A stretch of DNA of 60,000 nt from Tubiluchus corallicola (taxonomy: Eukaryota > Priapulida > Priapulimorpha > Priapulimorphida > Tubiluchidae). The notes beneath the pieces are model-generated. The model had not been told where the DNA came from. It was given only the letters and a program-made list of their open reading frames with translations, and made no database searches. Where the stretch lies: assembly GCA_030141605.1 (NCBI GenBank), contig JAQGDQ010000095.1, forward strand, positions 374,001 through 434,000, in the 5' to 3' direction. A program made the position numbers and the translations under genes. This document shows, piece by piece, positions 1-13,000 of the stretch (positions are counted from its first letter, which is position 1; every line of letters begins with the position of its first letter).

Positions 1-236
1 TTTGCACAGAGTATCAACAGAGGTTTGATTTATGGGTTTCAGACTCTCTGAGCTTGGTGTCAAACTGCAATCGACACTGGTAGCAGTATCACTAGTTGAC
101 ATGTACGTATTATCACCATTTAGATTTGTGTTGGTACCTCAAATTTCGTAGATTTATGTTGAAATAATTTAAATAAATCTAGACCATCAAAATTGATTGC
201 TAGTGACGCATGCAAATAACAGTCACCCATGCTAGT
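1..236. repeat. dispersed repeat block A, copy 1
   Basis: This stretch matches 38718-39024 over most of its length with scattered substitutions and small indels. Both copies share the opening ttgcacagag, the core tagcagtatcactagttgac and the run gttggtacctcaaattt. At the second locus the block sits just 5' of a minus-strand LINE endonuclease exon, so it may be LINE 5' flank, and a related LINE may continue left of this window. That link is inference; the similarity is seen directly. Confidence 0.7.
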
Positions 237-239
237 TCA

Positions 240-890
240 GCGATTCACTGGCTCCACTTTACCTTTTCTAAGGTGAGCACAACCTACTGAGTGTGCAAGA
301 GCAGATTATTTTCTTCTGACGTCATTATTACGGTCATTCCTGGTTCTGCTTACGAGTGTCACCCATCCCTTTCATTACATTTCATTATAACAGCTCCATG
401 TTTTCGCTTGATTCCATAATTTCTCTAAATGCCCTTACTAGTCTTTCAAGGGTTTCTATTTCTGTTGTTTTTATAGTCTCTATCCTTACATTATACTTAT
501 TTATTATTATTCTTTCCAAATTCTCACAACTTAATGCATCTTCTGTTGTATCTTTCTGAATCCTGCACTTAGGGCATAGCAAATCTTCCCATTTGTTTCC
601 TTTGTAATTGCATTTCATTTTTTTTCATATTCAAGTTAATTTCCATTATATTTACTATATCTGGCAGACCACACTCACTGATATATCATTGTTTCTCACC
701 ATCAAGAAATTTTAATTTTGTGATTATCTTTATGTTCCTATAATAGTTTTTGATTAACAGCTTTTTATTTCTTTTTTTCCATGTTGATTTTTAAGTTTCT
801 CCATTTTTAGTTTGCTTGGTCCTGTCCTGCTTTCCACATTTTATCTATGATTTCGCATATTTCTGAATAAAGAGGATCGCGCAGGAAGAT
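240..890 (-). mobile_element. reverse-transcriptase C-terminal tail of a non-LTR element (block B, copy 1), broken
   Basis: Read on the minus strand, 618 to 385 gives an open tail with a Cys-rich knuckle (CPKC, then DTTEDALSC), ending in a Glu/Arg-rich segment (ERLVRAFREIMESSENMELL). Further upstream, to about 890, another frame carries matching family sequence (KFLDGEK, then SECGLPDI), broken by stops and by a frameshift in a poly-A run near 625. The pattern of a KCNYKGN motif followed by CxxC and DTTExxxxC is usual at the C-terminus of a LINE RT family seen in many invertebrates; I cannot name the clade. The 240-440 part is repeated at 39401-39790. This copy is dead. Confidence 0.65.
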
Positions 891-1374
891 CTTTGTTCCG
901 GATTTACAAACTAGGCGGTAGGTGACGCTCAATGTCATAGTTGGACACGTGCAATTCGTGGTAGAACAGTGCAACTACAAGCAGAACTAACGTATAAAAT
1001 AAAAGCAAAAGGGTACTTGATGCAACTAGAAATTCATCATATGCTTTTGTGTCATTAATTATAATATCACTTATGTTTTTAATTGTAAATTCATTTTTAA
1101 CACTATTGCTTACAGCAGTGGAAACACTGATTACACTATCAATTTTTGGAATGTAGTTTACAGTTCATCAATGTGTAATTTTAGCAGCAATAAAGAATTT
1201 TAATATTATTATGTTATCATCTAGGTTATTACTCATTTCTAGGCATGTAGGTCATTATTCCACTATTCTCACATCATCAGTGAATGTTTCCGATAATCTT
1301 GTGATAATTTAGCCCTATATTTAGTGTATAATTACAAACAATTATGTAGTATTCACAGTTGTACACTACAGTAT
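891..1374. other. no gene seen
   Basis: AT-rich sequence between the RT tail and the LINE. I see no conserved reading frame, terminal repeat or RNA motif. Confidence 0.5.
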
Positions 1375-1989
1375 GGGGTAGATGGGGCTCCTTAGCCTTG
1401 GCCGGCAATCCATCTAGGTGAAGGAAAACACTGATCACAAACCTCCACTGCCTTGTGGCTATACCCTCCGAGAGAAAGGCTTCGGAAGTATATCACAAGG
1501 AAAAATCCGGAGCTGGAGTTCCTATAGGTATAGCACCATGGTTCCGACAACTCCTACGACGCCTGAAGTACCAGATGGTACTGGGCTCTGCCTTTCCCAT
1601 GGATCATACTTCTAGCGTGGAGAGAGTGAGGCTGGCGACCTGGTGCAATTCCTCCCTCACTTTAAACCAAGTCACGCACAAACTCATGATGACAGGTAAC
1701 CACCAAAAACTCTAAGTCCTGTGGCGATGGGGGAGTGGCGAACCAGCAAGTGCGGATTACGCTCAAGCTGCAGTCACAAACCTACACACAGGCGGCTCAG
1801 GGCATGTGGTCGCTCTCAACCCCGAGGCAGCAGCGGAGTTCGGCAGCCCCCTGGGCGACTGAGCAGCCTGCTTTAGGAACGATCTGCTCGCCCCCGTAGC
1901 ATGGGGAGCGGTCTAGAAGAGGTGTCCCAAACATAAGCCTGCCTCAACACTTTCCTGGTCCAGTAAGCCGCGGCTGTGCGGTCGAAAGA

Positions 1990-2800
1990 ACAAGAGAAAA
2001 ATAACACTAACACTGGGTGCCTGGAACGTCAGGACACTACTCGACAATGGCAACACCAATAGACCTGAAAGAAGAACTGCGCTTATAGCAAAAGAATTAC
2101 AAAGATACAAAATTAACATAGCTGCCCTCTGCGAAACACGCCTTGCAGAGAAAGGACAACTCTCTGAAGCTGGCGTCGGATACACTTTCTTTTGGAGTGG
2201 GAGACCATCACGTGAGAAAAGAGAGGCAGGAGTTGGATTTGCAGTCAGAAATGGCCTTGTGAAGAACCTCTTAAAACTCCCAGATGGTATCAACGACCGG
2301 CTTATGACTCTCCTACTACCCCTCACGAAAGGGAAGAAAGCTACACTGCGTATACCCCAACCATGACCAACCCAGATGACGTCCAGCACAAGTTTTATGA
2401 AGAGCTAGATGCTACCATCGCAAATGTTCCAACATCAGACAAGCTCATACTACTTGGAGATTTCAATGCTAGAGTGGGTACAGATCACCAATCATTGGAA
2501 GGAGTTATTGGCACACAAGGAGTGGGAAAATGGGATCCTGCTATTACAGCAACCCATGAACTCATCATCACAAACACACTATTCCATCTTCCCAAGCGCA
2601 GTAAAACAACCTGGATGCATCCAATATCAAAACATTGGCACTTGATAGACTACATCATCGTCAGGACGAAAGGGTGACCAAAGCAATGAGAGGTGCAGAA
2701 TGCTGGACAGATCATCAACTACTCATATCCTAACTCAGCCTACACATCCAACCTAAAAGGCGACCATAAGGCAAAAAGACCATGAAGAAACTGGATGTTA
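1990..2800 (+). pseudogene. LINE ORF2, APE-type endonuclease portion (frameshifted)
   Basis: Endonuclease signatures appear in order: the N-terminal NVRTL box, the catalytic Glu in CETRL, GDFNARVG, the Trp-His-Leu-Ile-Asp box (HWHLIDY) and the final catalytic His in TDHQLL. A frame break near 2345-2362 removes a few residues before PTMTNPDDV. About five residues are lost at 2677. Two in-frame stops (2731-2733 and 2764-2766) look like single substitutions of Lys and Gln codons. In the live family this domain nicks target DNA to prime reverse transcription; here it cannot be made. Confidence 0.85.
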
Positions 2801-4907
2801 TTGAAACTTCAAAATAAGGTAACTGCTAGCAGCTTCTCCCAAAGCCTTGACAAAAAGGTCTCGGAGTCATCTCAAGACGCCACCACTGTTGACCAGAAAT
2901 GGGAGCACTTCAGAGACTTGGTCTACTCAACAGCCCATGAACATCTAGGTGTTGCTACGAAAAAACATCAAGACTGGTTTGATGAAAACGATCCTGAAAT
3001 TATAACTTTGATAGCATCCAAACACCATCTACTTAGAGCACACCAAAATGACCCCACATCAGAAGCAAAGAGGGCAGCATTCATACATAAATGCAATGAG
3101 GTGCAAAGGAAACTCTGTGAACTGCAAGACGCCTGGCTGTCAAGGAAAGCAGAAGAAATGCAACACTACGCTGACACCAACAACTCAAAAAAGTTCTATG
3201 ATGCCCTCAAGATCATCTACGGTCCACAACCATCTGGGACTTCACCACTCCTCAATGCAGATGGAACAAAATTGTTAACTGACAAGTCTTACATCCTAGA
3301 AAGATGGGCAGAACAATGCTACAAGAACCTACCGACCTATTCCAGCTGATGTGGGAGGAAAGCAAACTTCCTCAAGACCTCCGAGATGCTACAGTTGTTC
3401 ACATTTACAAACAAAAAGGGAACAGGCAGTCATGTGACAACCACAGAGGTATATCTCTGCTGTCCATAGCGGGTAAGATCCTGGCACGTATCCTACTAAA
3501 TCGACTGTTGTGCACCTGGAGAAAGACCTTCTCCCAGAGAGCCAGTGTGGCTTTAGAGCAGGCCGAGGTACGGTGGATATGATCTTTGTTGCAAGACAAC
3601 TTCAAGAGAAGTGCCAAGGACAGAATGTCAGCCTCTTCGCAACATTCATAGACCTCACCAAGGCTTTTGATACTGTCAGTAGGAATGGCCTCTGGAAGAT
3701 CATGGAAAAATATGGATGCCCAAAGAAGTTTCTTGATATTGTGCGGCAGTTTCTTGAAGGCATGATGGTCAGAGTCCTAGATGACGGAGACATGTCTGAA
3801 GCCTTTGAAGTAACAAATGGGGTAAAACAGGGCTGTGTACTCGCTCCAACGCTCTTCGGCATGATGTTCTCTGCCATGCTACATGATGCTTTTGAAAACA
3901 CTCAGAATGGCATTAAGATAAAATACAGAACAGATGGCAGCCTCTTCAACTCCAGGCACTTGCAAGCTACCACCAAGACCCACAGTCAAAGACTTTCTCT
4001 TTGCTGATGACTGCGTTCTCGGTGCCACCTCCCAAGAACAAATGCAAAGAGAGATGGACCACTTCGCATCAGCCTGCAAGAACTACGGCCTAACAATCTC
4101 TACAAAGAAAACTGAAGTTATGTACCAACCAGCCCCAGACGCCCCACAGGTTCAGCCAAAGATCTTAGTGAATGGTCAAGAACTTATCTCTGGTGACAAC
4201 TTCACATACCTGGGGAGCACCCTTACCACAGCTGCCAACATCGATACAGAAATCAGCAACAGAATTGCCAAGACTAGCGCTTCATTTGGAAGACTCCGCT
4301 CCAACGTATGCGACAGGAGAGGCATCAACAAAATTGAAGGTGTATAGAGCTGTCGTCATCACCTCTCCTCTATGCCAGTGAATCCTGGACATTATATAGC
4401 AGACACGTAAAACAGCTTAACCACTTTCACATGGGCTGTCTGATGAAAATCCTGCACATCATGTGGCAGGACAAGGTGCCAGACACAGAGGTACTTAAAA
4501 GAGCTGACCCCCCAGCATCCATACACTCCTCCTCAAAACACAAGTTCGGTGGGCAGGACATGAGATTCGCATGCCAGACAACCGCATACCAAAGAAGATG
4601 CTTTATTTAGAACTTGTGTCCGGAAAGAGAAAGGTTGGACGACCAAAGAAATGCTTCAAAGACTGCCTGAAGGCCTCACTCAAGGAGCTCAGCATGGATA
4701 TCCGCTCAGTGGAAACCCTTGCACAAGATCGATCAGCATGGCGGAGTGCCATCACCACGGGCTAAGACAGCAGAGGCAAAAAGAATTGAGGAGGCAGAGG
4801 AGATGCAAGGCATGTGACACTGCCCATCAACACCCAGCCTCACCTGTGCCACATGCCAAAGAAGTTTCTAGGCCAGAATTGGCCTAGTCAGTCACCTTCG
4901 AGCTCAT
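2795..4907 (+). pseudogene. LINE ORF2, reverse transcriptase and C-terminal zinc finger (deleted and frameshifted)
   Basis: Residues from SKKFYDALK at about 3190 run to ILERWAEQ at about 3318, then jump directly to TDLFQLMWEE at about 3330. Family members carry roughly 80 more residues at this point, so about 250 bp has been deleted. The RT fingers/palm follow (KGNRQSCDNHRGISLLS, then CGFRAGRGTVDMIF, then the FADD box at about 4000), with frame changes near 3520 and 3965. After the maturase-like tail a C2H2 finger is readable at 4845-4907: C-x2-C, twelve residues, then H-x3-H, in the frame TCATCQRSF then GLVSHLRAHQ, with one stop between the halves. Such a finger is common at the end of this LINE type. 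Confidence 0.82.
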
Positions 4908-4993
4908 CAAAGGAATGACAACCCCCCCCCAAACTGACCCTTTATCCCTGTCACTATGGTCATTTTCGATTCGAAGGACGAACATCAATCATC

Positions 4994-7045
4994 ACACTAT
5001 ACAGTGTGTATCACCATTATGTTTGTGTGGGGTCACATGACGAATTTCGTATTAGGTGATGAATTATCAGGGCCTAACTTAAAAGCCACGTGACACACTT
5101 TTGTCGCATTTACAAACCAAAGACAAAAAACCTTTTATAATCTAATAATTCTACGGTAATAAGAAAAGCAAGAGCAGCAGCAGTAGACAGACAGAGAAAC
5201 AGAACAACAACAACCCCAAGAATAGGAACAAGAAGAAAACGAAGAAGAAGTAAAAGGAGAATAAGAAAATTGCAACCAATGGTAGTGATCATGGTGACGG
5301 TTTGAAAGTACAATAGAAATAAACATACGTATTTTTAATCATATTGAAAGCAATATTTTTTATTACAAGTTGACCAACTAACAACTTAACATACATGAAA
5401 AACAGATTTGTAAGCCTGTAATTAATTAATATAGATTTTTGTTTTAGATTTATTTATTCATCCATTTAACACAATTCAAAAATACAAGTTATACAATTAC
5501 AAGTTAACAATACATTACAGTGCTATGAGCGCAGCATATGAAAGTAACTTATGAACTATGCTCAACATTGATAAGATTAAATTAATGCCATAAACAACAA
5601 CAAAAAATACGTTAAATGGAGCGAAGCAAACAGATGCGAGAAAACGATAATGAGACGCTGTGGATGATGATGATAATGATAACAATGATTTTGATATTAA
5701 TGCTGATGACAATCGACCACCACCAATGGTGGTGGTTATGACAATGATCATGAATTGATGTTAATGGTGATGATGCACCAGGATCGATGATATAAACCAA
5801 GTTAGCCATTTTTGCAGTGTTACGAAAATTGTGTTAAAATATTGAACTATAAAAAATATAAAGATGTGTTATTCTCAAGTACAGAAATTGATTAATAATA
5901 CAACACAAACTCCCAAGTGTGGAACTCATCATAATCATAATTTATGAAACGAAACTAAAAATACGGGTTAAAAGCCACATACGTCACTGCGCTACAGCAG
6001 CTGTGTGTTAGTGTGTAAACACAGTTATTCACATGGAGCTTCTTGTGCGGTGGTAACTAAAATAATTTTAATCTGGAATTATAATGCCTAAAAATCAATA
6101 ATATTATTGAATATGGTGGTGTATATTACGCCTGTTGGTCTATTTTAGGGCCTACAGGCGTAAAAACAAACAATAGGCCAGAAAAAAGTAAGCCGTGCAA
6201 TAAGTAGGAGTGTAATAGTGCCACACTTTTTACTGCACCCCCACTTGTCAAAATCACAGTTGCAAAATGCTAGTTCCTAGTGAACAAAGTTGCCGCTTTA
6301 CATTATACTGATTATCGTATTGGAGGCTAAAAATTATCATATTTTCTACGAAATTGCCAAAAATAACCTAAAATTGTATAATGCAGCAAATTATTGTATA
6401 ATTAGGTATTTAATAATTAACTATATTACCAAAAAGCAGCATTAACAAGTGTAAAATTAAATTTATTATTACTTCAAACAGCAGTTAACTTCAAAATACT
6501 AATAAAAGGCTTCACTTTGCAGTTGGCATTTGACGTACAAATATTAACATTTTCTGGATGCTAAATCTGCATCATATTGTCGGAAGATCTTACTGGGACT
6601 GTAAAAATTGGCCTGGTCACCGTCAGATTGTATTTTAAACGAATATGGCTGCATTATAATCTTGAAAATTTTTATGGCCACAGAAAAATTTCATGCATCT
6701 TCAAAGTCACCGCCGTGAGATCACTAAAGAAATGAATTACCGAAGAAACACATTATGGATGCGGTTTCATCGGAAGATGTAGATGTATTATGAGTATTAC
6801 TCCATCGTACCAAAGTTTTCATAGATGTGCCTCACATTTCTTCAACTCACCTAGATTACTTCTCTCTTTTGCGATACTTACAAATTTGTGTGATGTTACT
6901 CTGGTCTCATTATTTTCCTGAGTCGCACTTATACATGCTAATTTTATGAACGTGTACAATGTACATCTGGTATGTAATTATTACGTAAACCTTTTGCATT
7001 TTTCTATTTTTAAAGGGAACATTTGGAAGCTAATTAAGACTGAAC
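4994..7045. other. intergenic and 5' flank of RRP1; no gene seen
   Basis: About 2 kb of AT-rich DNA. It holds a purine-rich stretch (5100-5280), a GAT/ATG-rich simple-sequence zone with a small palindrome around ggtggtggt (5640-5770), a hairpin at 6126-6163 and a repeat fragment at 6300-6345. The RRP1 promoter should lie here, but I see no clear core promoter element. Confidence 0.5.
6126..6163. repeat. short inverted repeat (hairpin)
   Basis: The arms ttacgcctgttgg and cctacaggcgtaa are reverse complements over 13 positions with one mismatch, separated by about 12 bases. No terminator role is expected in an animal genome; it may be a relic of a small inverted-repeat element. Confidence 0.6.
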
Positions 7046-10000
7046 ATGACTGAATACAGCGTGGAGGTACATTTTGCTCAGAAGCTTGCTTGTAATGAGA
7101 AGAGGGATCGTGATAAAGCTGTAAAGAGACTTAGGAAATATATTGAAGCAAAAAGTTCTGTAGGCAAAGGTAAGATTCTTTCTTTTGTATTTTACTTATA
7201 AACGACAATACTTCAACTTAATTGTTCTGATTGCAAAACAAAATAAAGTTTGAGTCTTACCCTGATTTAATAACAAAAATTTTATTAGGACAGATGCAGA
7301 AATACAGAAAGTGAAACAAAAAAATACCGAAATGCACAATTGAATTGCCAAATACTAAAGTTTTGCACCAATTTTCTGACTTGAACATTTCATTTCTTTT
7401 TCGCTTTGGTGTCTGTGCTTTGAACATGAGAACTTTTACTTTTCACTATTTTTACAAAAGCAATTTTAACCTAAATCTATTGGATTAATGTTTTTATTAT
7501 CGACCTGATATGATGTGATATTTGATGTTATTGTCAATGTCGACTATTGATATACAGGATTTGAAACATCTGTATTTACAAGATAGTTAATTGTCTTGGC
7601 AGAGTGTACTGTATTAAGCACAGCGCACACCTTAATTGTGCAAAGTTGGTGACATTTCATCTGATATCGATATTTAACCCCATATTTTTAACTTCAGTTC
7701 TTATAACAAGCTAAGGCATTAACCACTTCACTCAATGTATGACAAGAATATCTTGTCATGAAATTGCTTTTCTGATTGGCCTGTATGACCAGGCTGCCAT
7801 CCAGGTTGCATGGTCTTACATATTTCACCAAAAAGCTATTTCACAAAAAATGGCAATAGTTACTGTAGAAGTGGTACTGATGTAGTAGCAGTAGTATTAG
7901 TAAAATATTGCAGTGGCAGTGGCTATAGCAACTTTTCATTTTCTTAAAATATTACCGTGCACCAGCCGGATCGCATGGCAGTGAAGTGGTTAAAGGGCAA
8001 ATTCTGAAAAGTGCATATGCAATATGCATTTTTCAACATTTGTATTTAATAGCTCATTGCAAAATCTTTACATATTGGTTATTGAAAGCGATTCATTTCG
8101 GCCCATGCCAACTCTAGTAATTATGATACGCTGATTAATCTGATACATTTGGTCAAATTGTAAAGTTGTATGTAAAAGATTGGTCGACATCTGCGCAAAA
8201 TTACTAATCGCTATCTTATCATATAAGCACAACATGACTGCTTATTGCAACACGGAAAAAGGAAACAAATACTATAACTCCAGATATTAAACTGGTAACC
8301 TTTGTTTGAATCTTAAATTTCAACAATACACATAATGTACCATTTTATGCATATATTGTTGCACTACCATTGCAGTAAAAATTGCTAATTAGATTTAGCA
8401 AAAAAAACTTGTGTAAATATAAATGAATAAAGTTATACAAGATAAGCATATACATTACACACAAGCCAAGCAATGATGATTTTTCAGCAAGGTGTTGCTA
8501 TAACACTTCATCATCTATAGTGTTTCCTATGAGAATATAATTTAATGATGATTCATTTGCACTACATTTTGCTGGATTGCATCATTGTTGGTAAGTCAAG
8601 ACTTACTAAATATAAATGTTGGAAAAATTAAGTTGAATTCCTTTGTGTTTGGTATTTTTACTTGCTTATTTTAGGTTTTGACCAAGATGAACTACTGAAA
8701 TTGTGGAAAGGCTTATTCTTCTGCATGTGGATGTGCGATAAACCACTCATCCAGGAGGAACTAGCTACAAAGATTTCAAAGCTAATATTTGCTTTCACTC
8801 GCCTTGATGGAGCTTTTAACTTTATTAGTACATTCTATACAACGATGAAACGAGAATGGTAACTAACTCTTAACTACATTTAGTATGGATCTTGCTATAT
8901 TCCGTTTGACTTTGTCAAAATGTCATGATGTAAATATATATACATAGAGGCTGAAACTGTCAATTGCTACTACATCAATTGATTCGCACAGTAAATCAGC
9001 TAGCTCGACTGAGATTGACTGGCTTTTCAGCTGAGTTGGCTTAAAGAAGAAAATCAGCTAAGTCAGCTAAAACTACGAATTCTTGTTAACTAAATAAATG
9101 ATAAATTGTTAGTTAACTGTTAAATTAGGCACACAATTTTTTTAAATAATTTGCTTATACACTGTTGTACAAATTCAAATAATATATTAGAAATTAATTT
9201 TCTATTATTATAAAAAAGTAATTAATTTATTGCAAATATAATTTAAATCCAACTCTTGGCGAGGCTTATCTTGATTACTGACGAATCAGTACCAAAACGG
9301 CAAAAAATCCCAATTGTGTGACTAACATTGCCTATTTGTGTATTTAATTTTGAATTGACCAAAATTTCTTGTTCAAAAATTTCTGAAGTTCAGTATCTCT
9401 GCCAGTACACGCACAATGAGACCGCGATTCTGCAATGTGTTAGCCATATTTCAACATGATTATCACAAGAGCAAAGATCTTCACAGCCGGCAAAAATGTC
9501 GACTAGCTTGACTCCTATCACTGAGTGGCTGACGCAACTAAAGCTGGGTTTCATATCGACTAGGTCGACTGTAGAAATAAACTGGCTTGAACTGAGCTGA
9601 AATGGCACAGCTCTTGGCTTTAATTACCTACATTCATTTTTTTACCACTGATTGATGTCAACAGTGTCATTTAAAGCTCCTTATCATATTAATGATCTCT
9701 TTTGCAGGTATGGCATTGACAGGTTACGTTTGGACAAATTCATGTTGCTGATACGATGTATTTTACAGGAAAGTTTTGAGCTCCTAAAATCACACAAGTG
9801 GAAAAGAAGTGTTATAAAGAAGTTTCTTAAAATTATGAGCTTAGGTATGGCGATGGGACATATATTAAATTAATTAATTTGTTTGCTTATTTTTTTAATT
9901 AAATACACTGACTTAATTCTGAGCTCAGTTACCATTATTTGCAGGTTTCTACAAACACATTTGTGCTTTGCTGTAGGCCCAATATATTTTCTTTATTTCT

Positions 10001-13000
10001 GCAATTCTTATACTTAAATCAGCAAGCATCAGTCAAATCACAGGGGTCCATCTCCCAAAGCCAATCAGGTCGACAATAAACATATTTCTATTTCCGCTAA
10101 GTCGCCAAGGTAATTCATTTTTATCCCGAGCAGAAATTTTTATAAATTTTTTGTATGTTCATATACTTACCTGGCAGAGTCATAAGAGAGCATATTTTTT
10201 AATTTAAAACATAAAACGCGGTAATTATTATAATGTTGTTTTCACGAGAGTGCAGCCTTGTTTTTCGAGAGCTAACTCTCAGCCAGGGTTGCTGTTTTGT
10301 GTGATGCTGATTATTGTATTGGAGGCTAAAAATATCGTATGTTCTGCCAAATTATTGTATTAACGGCCAAGTGGTGTTACCGTTTATACCATAATTATCA
10401 GAATATACGTTCATACCGTACAAAAAAGAAACTATACGATAATCATTAATTATATGATAATTTAGTAGTTTTAAACAAAAACTAAAACAAAGCGTGAAAA
10501 AATGTGCATTGAAAGAATTTAAAATGTTTTTGCTAACTAGTGGGAAATAAACAAACTTTGATTTCAACTGAATTTAAATATTACACGACTTAGCTTTAAA
10601 CACTCACAAATCTTTAAAGAAATTATTTTTTGAAAAAATTTCCTCCCTCCCTACTAACATTTTTAGAGCTCTTGAAGTAAGACAGAAACAAATTTTTTTT
10701 GTGGCCAGCCTCCTTGCCCCTTTTGTCTTCTCAGCTGACGGGTTGTCGGAATATCACAAAGGCTACTCACAAGCAGAAGTGCAGAAAGTTTGAAAATTTT
10801 TGAAATGTACTGTGTGAGAGTTACAGTGAAGTGTGTAGTTGTATTATTATTTTTACTTTTTCCAGTTTACAAGATTTGAGCAAATAGAATTTGTTTAACA
10901 GTAAAGAGGCACATTATAGTTGTGAAACATTATGCTTGGCTAATAGTAATGCAGATGTATAATGCCTACAAAGATTAAAGAGTTGGATTTATAAGTTTCT
11001 CCTAACCAAAATAACCTAAACAAACCTGCCACTGGACCAAAACTCTTCCAGCTTGCGAAATAACATGAGCTCAACCCTTTCCAGCTAATAAAACATATCT
11101 GTCCTAAGGTACTTTTTTGCATTTTTTCATTTAAGTCTTTGTGCTGTTACAAGAGATTGCGAAATGCTACTCAACAGCATAAAATTGTGTTAATGATATT
11201 ACGGTTAAGGTTGGATGTGCAGTATTTGGCAGACCTCATATTATTGGCAGAATTATTATTATTTACAAAGTTTATATGGGATAACAGAATTTTTCATTCT
11301 CACCCATCATTTTGGTTAGCAGCTGGTTTGGGGGGAGGGAGTAGTGTAACAAAGTTTAATCTTTCACACAAAATCTTGATATAATGCACAGCGCTTGAGC
11401 AAAATAATTGTCTTTTTTGTGTCAGTCTGCTGACAGGTTCTTGTAGTCTGATTAGTACACTGAACAGTTATACGTTTTCTAGAATAATTGACAAATTGCC
11501 ATCAAATGTACGCACATTCTTCATGTTTTTTCGGTTTGTTTGTAGATTTTATATTGCAGCTACTGTCAATTAGAAGAGTTTGTAAGACTGAGCTGCATAG
11601 GCGGGGCTTAGCTTGCACTGTCAATCTGTTTATTGACAAGCTTTAATAAGGGTTTTATCATGCTTGGGTATAGCAATACAGTAAGTGCTAAAATAAGGTA
11701 ATTAATAAAAACAGTGATTTCTACCAGCCGTAATAAAAGCTGATGTACAATAACTAATGATCTCACTATGCATTAACTCATCGAATATGCAGTTTATTAC
11801 ATTAATGCATTGCATGTGTTACAAATAAAGGTACTCAGTGTTATAATTATAAAATACAGAAACTTGAAAAAGCGGCGTAATTGTCTCATTGCGATCATCA
11901 TGCATGGAGACTGCTCCATGTATTTTCTAGTCTGACACTCACAATAATTTTCCTTAAAAATCTAATGAGTCATTACTAGCTTACCCGGCTTTTATTGATC
12001 ACTTGCTTTCAGTGGTAGGACCCAAACGAGCACTCATATTATTATGTGCTGATCTTTAAAAAATCATAGAAATTCTCAAACTGTACTGATGACGACCCAA
12101 AAATCAATATGCTTTCAGTTTCACCGATACCCTGTTTCTATGCGCAGTACTGACAAGAAAAAGTGGGGACTGACGGTGAAACAGAACCGGCAGTTCTGTA
12201 GGTGGTCACTTCGTTTGTGGGAACTATAAGAAAAAATCATCGAAAATGTTAATTTCAGTTGAGACCCTCTTTTAAGTATGACTTATGGCAGTATGAAACA
12301 TGGATAATCAAAACACCAAAATTTTTTGTATCCCTTCTGGCTTTGACTGTGTATAGATGGGTCTATATCTCAAAACAAATAATATTTTTAACTTTTCTTT
12401 CAGGCCCTCTCAGCTCAAGTGATAAAAATTCTGTTAATGGTATACGTTTTCATTTAATGGACATCTACTTAGAAGTGCTTTCTTCTACTGGAGCAGCAGA
12501 GTTGACTCCGAAACAGAACCTTAATTTTCTACAGCCATTTTGCAAATTGCTGACTTGTAGTAAGAGTAATTACGTTCTGGAAAGGGCCCAGACACGAGTG
12601 TTTTATGCCATCATTTATGATTCGGAACTCGGCCGAAGCATGTTTCCAAGCGATGACAATATGGAAGAAGATGAGGAAAAAGAGGAACTTTTGAAATTCA
12701 ATTATAATTCTATCGCCAGTACCCTTTTTGCAGAAGCAAGTCAGAAACATTGTCGGATACGAAATCGTAATTTCGTTTATACTTTAGTGAAGAAGTTTAA
12801 AGATTTAGTAAATGGTCATTTTCCATTACAGCCAGATTTATCAAGTGGCAGTGACAATGATTTAACAGAGACAGACATGGAAGCTGCCGTTATGCGAATG
12901 CAAGAAGAAGAATGCGAAGAGCGCGAACGTAAACTGTGGGTAAAGAAGCACAAGTGTGCTTTTCCAAATAGTCAAGCTGATGATGATGAAAACAGTGACA

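Larger units (their letters stand above)
1375..4993 (+). mobile_element. non-LTR retrotransposon (LINE) with APE endonuclease, RT and terminal zinc finger; inactivated
   Basis: A nearly full-length but broken element, with a GC-richer 5' leader (about 1375-1990) and a 3' end in atcaatcatca. The endonuclease starts near 1990 (GAWNVRTLL, then ALCETRLAEKGQ), changes frame near 2350 and continues in the 2363-2677 frame (LLGDFNARVGTDH, then SKHWHLIDYIIVR) and past 2677 (AECWTDHQLL). Linker and RT follow in the frames at 2795, 3304, 3510 and 3934, with DLTKAFDTVSR, NGVKQGCVLAPTLF and the catalytic FADD box (FLFADDCVL). The C-terminal region runs to about 4765 (AGHEIRMPDNRIPKK). The family resembles proteins database-labelled 'craniofacial development protein 2-like'; RTE-like versus another clade is undecided. 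Stops at 2731 and 2764, several frameshifts and an internal deletion near 3320 make it inactive. No convincing target-site duplication. Confidence 0.92.

Noticed and set aside
1455-1715. Plus-strand frames in the LINE leader
   Set aside because: They lie in the GC-richer 5' leader of the element, ahead of the endonuclease, with no protein motif.
1361-4994. Target-site duplication of the LINE (tacactacagtat versus acactatacagtgt)
   Set aside because: The match needs gaps, and the downstream copy is itself a near-palindrome; not convincing.
12259-12403. Open frame upstream of RRP1 exon 4 starting MRPSFKYDL
   Set aside because: It is intron read-through: a strong acceptor (ttttctttcag) stands at 12403, and exons 1-3 join there in phase with conserved Nop52 sequence.
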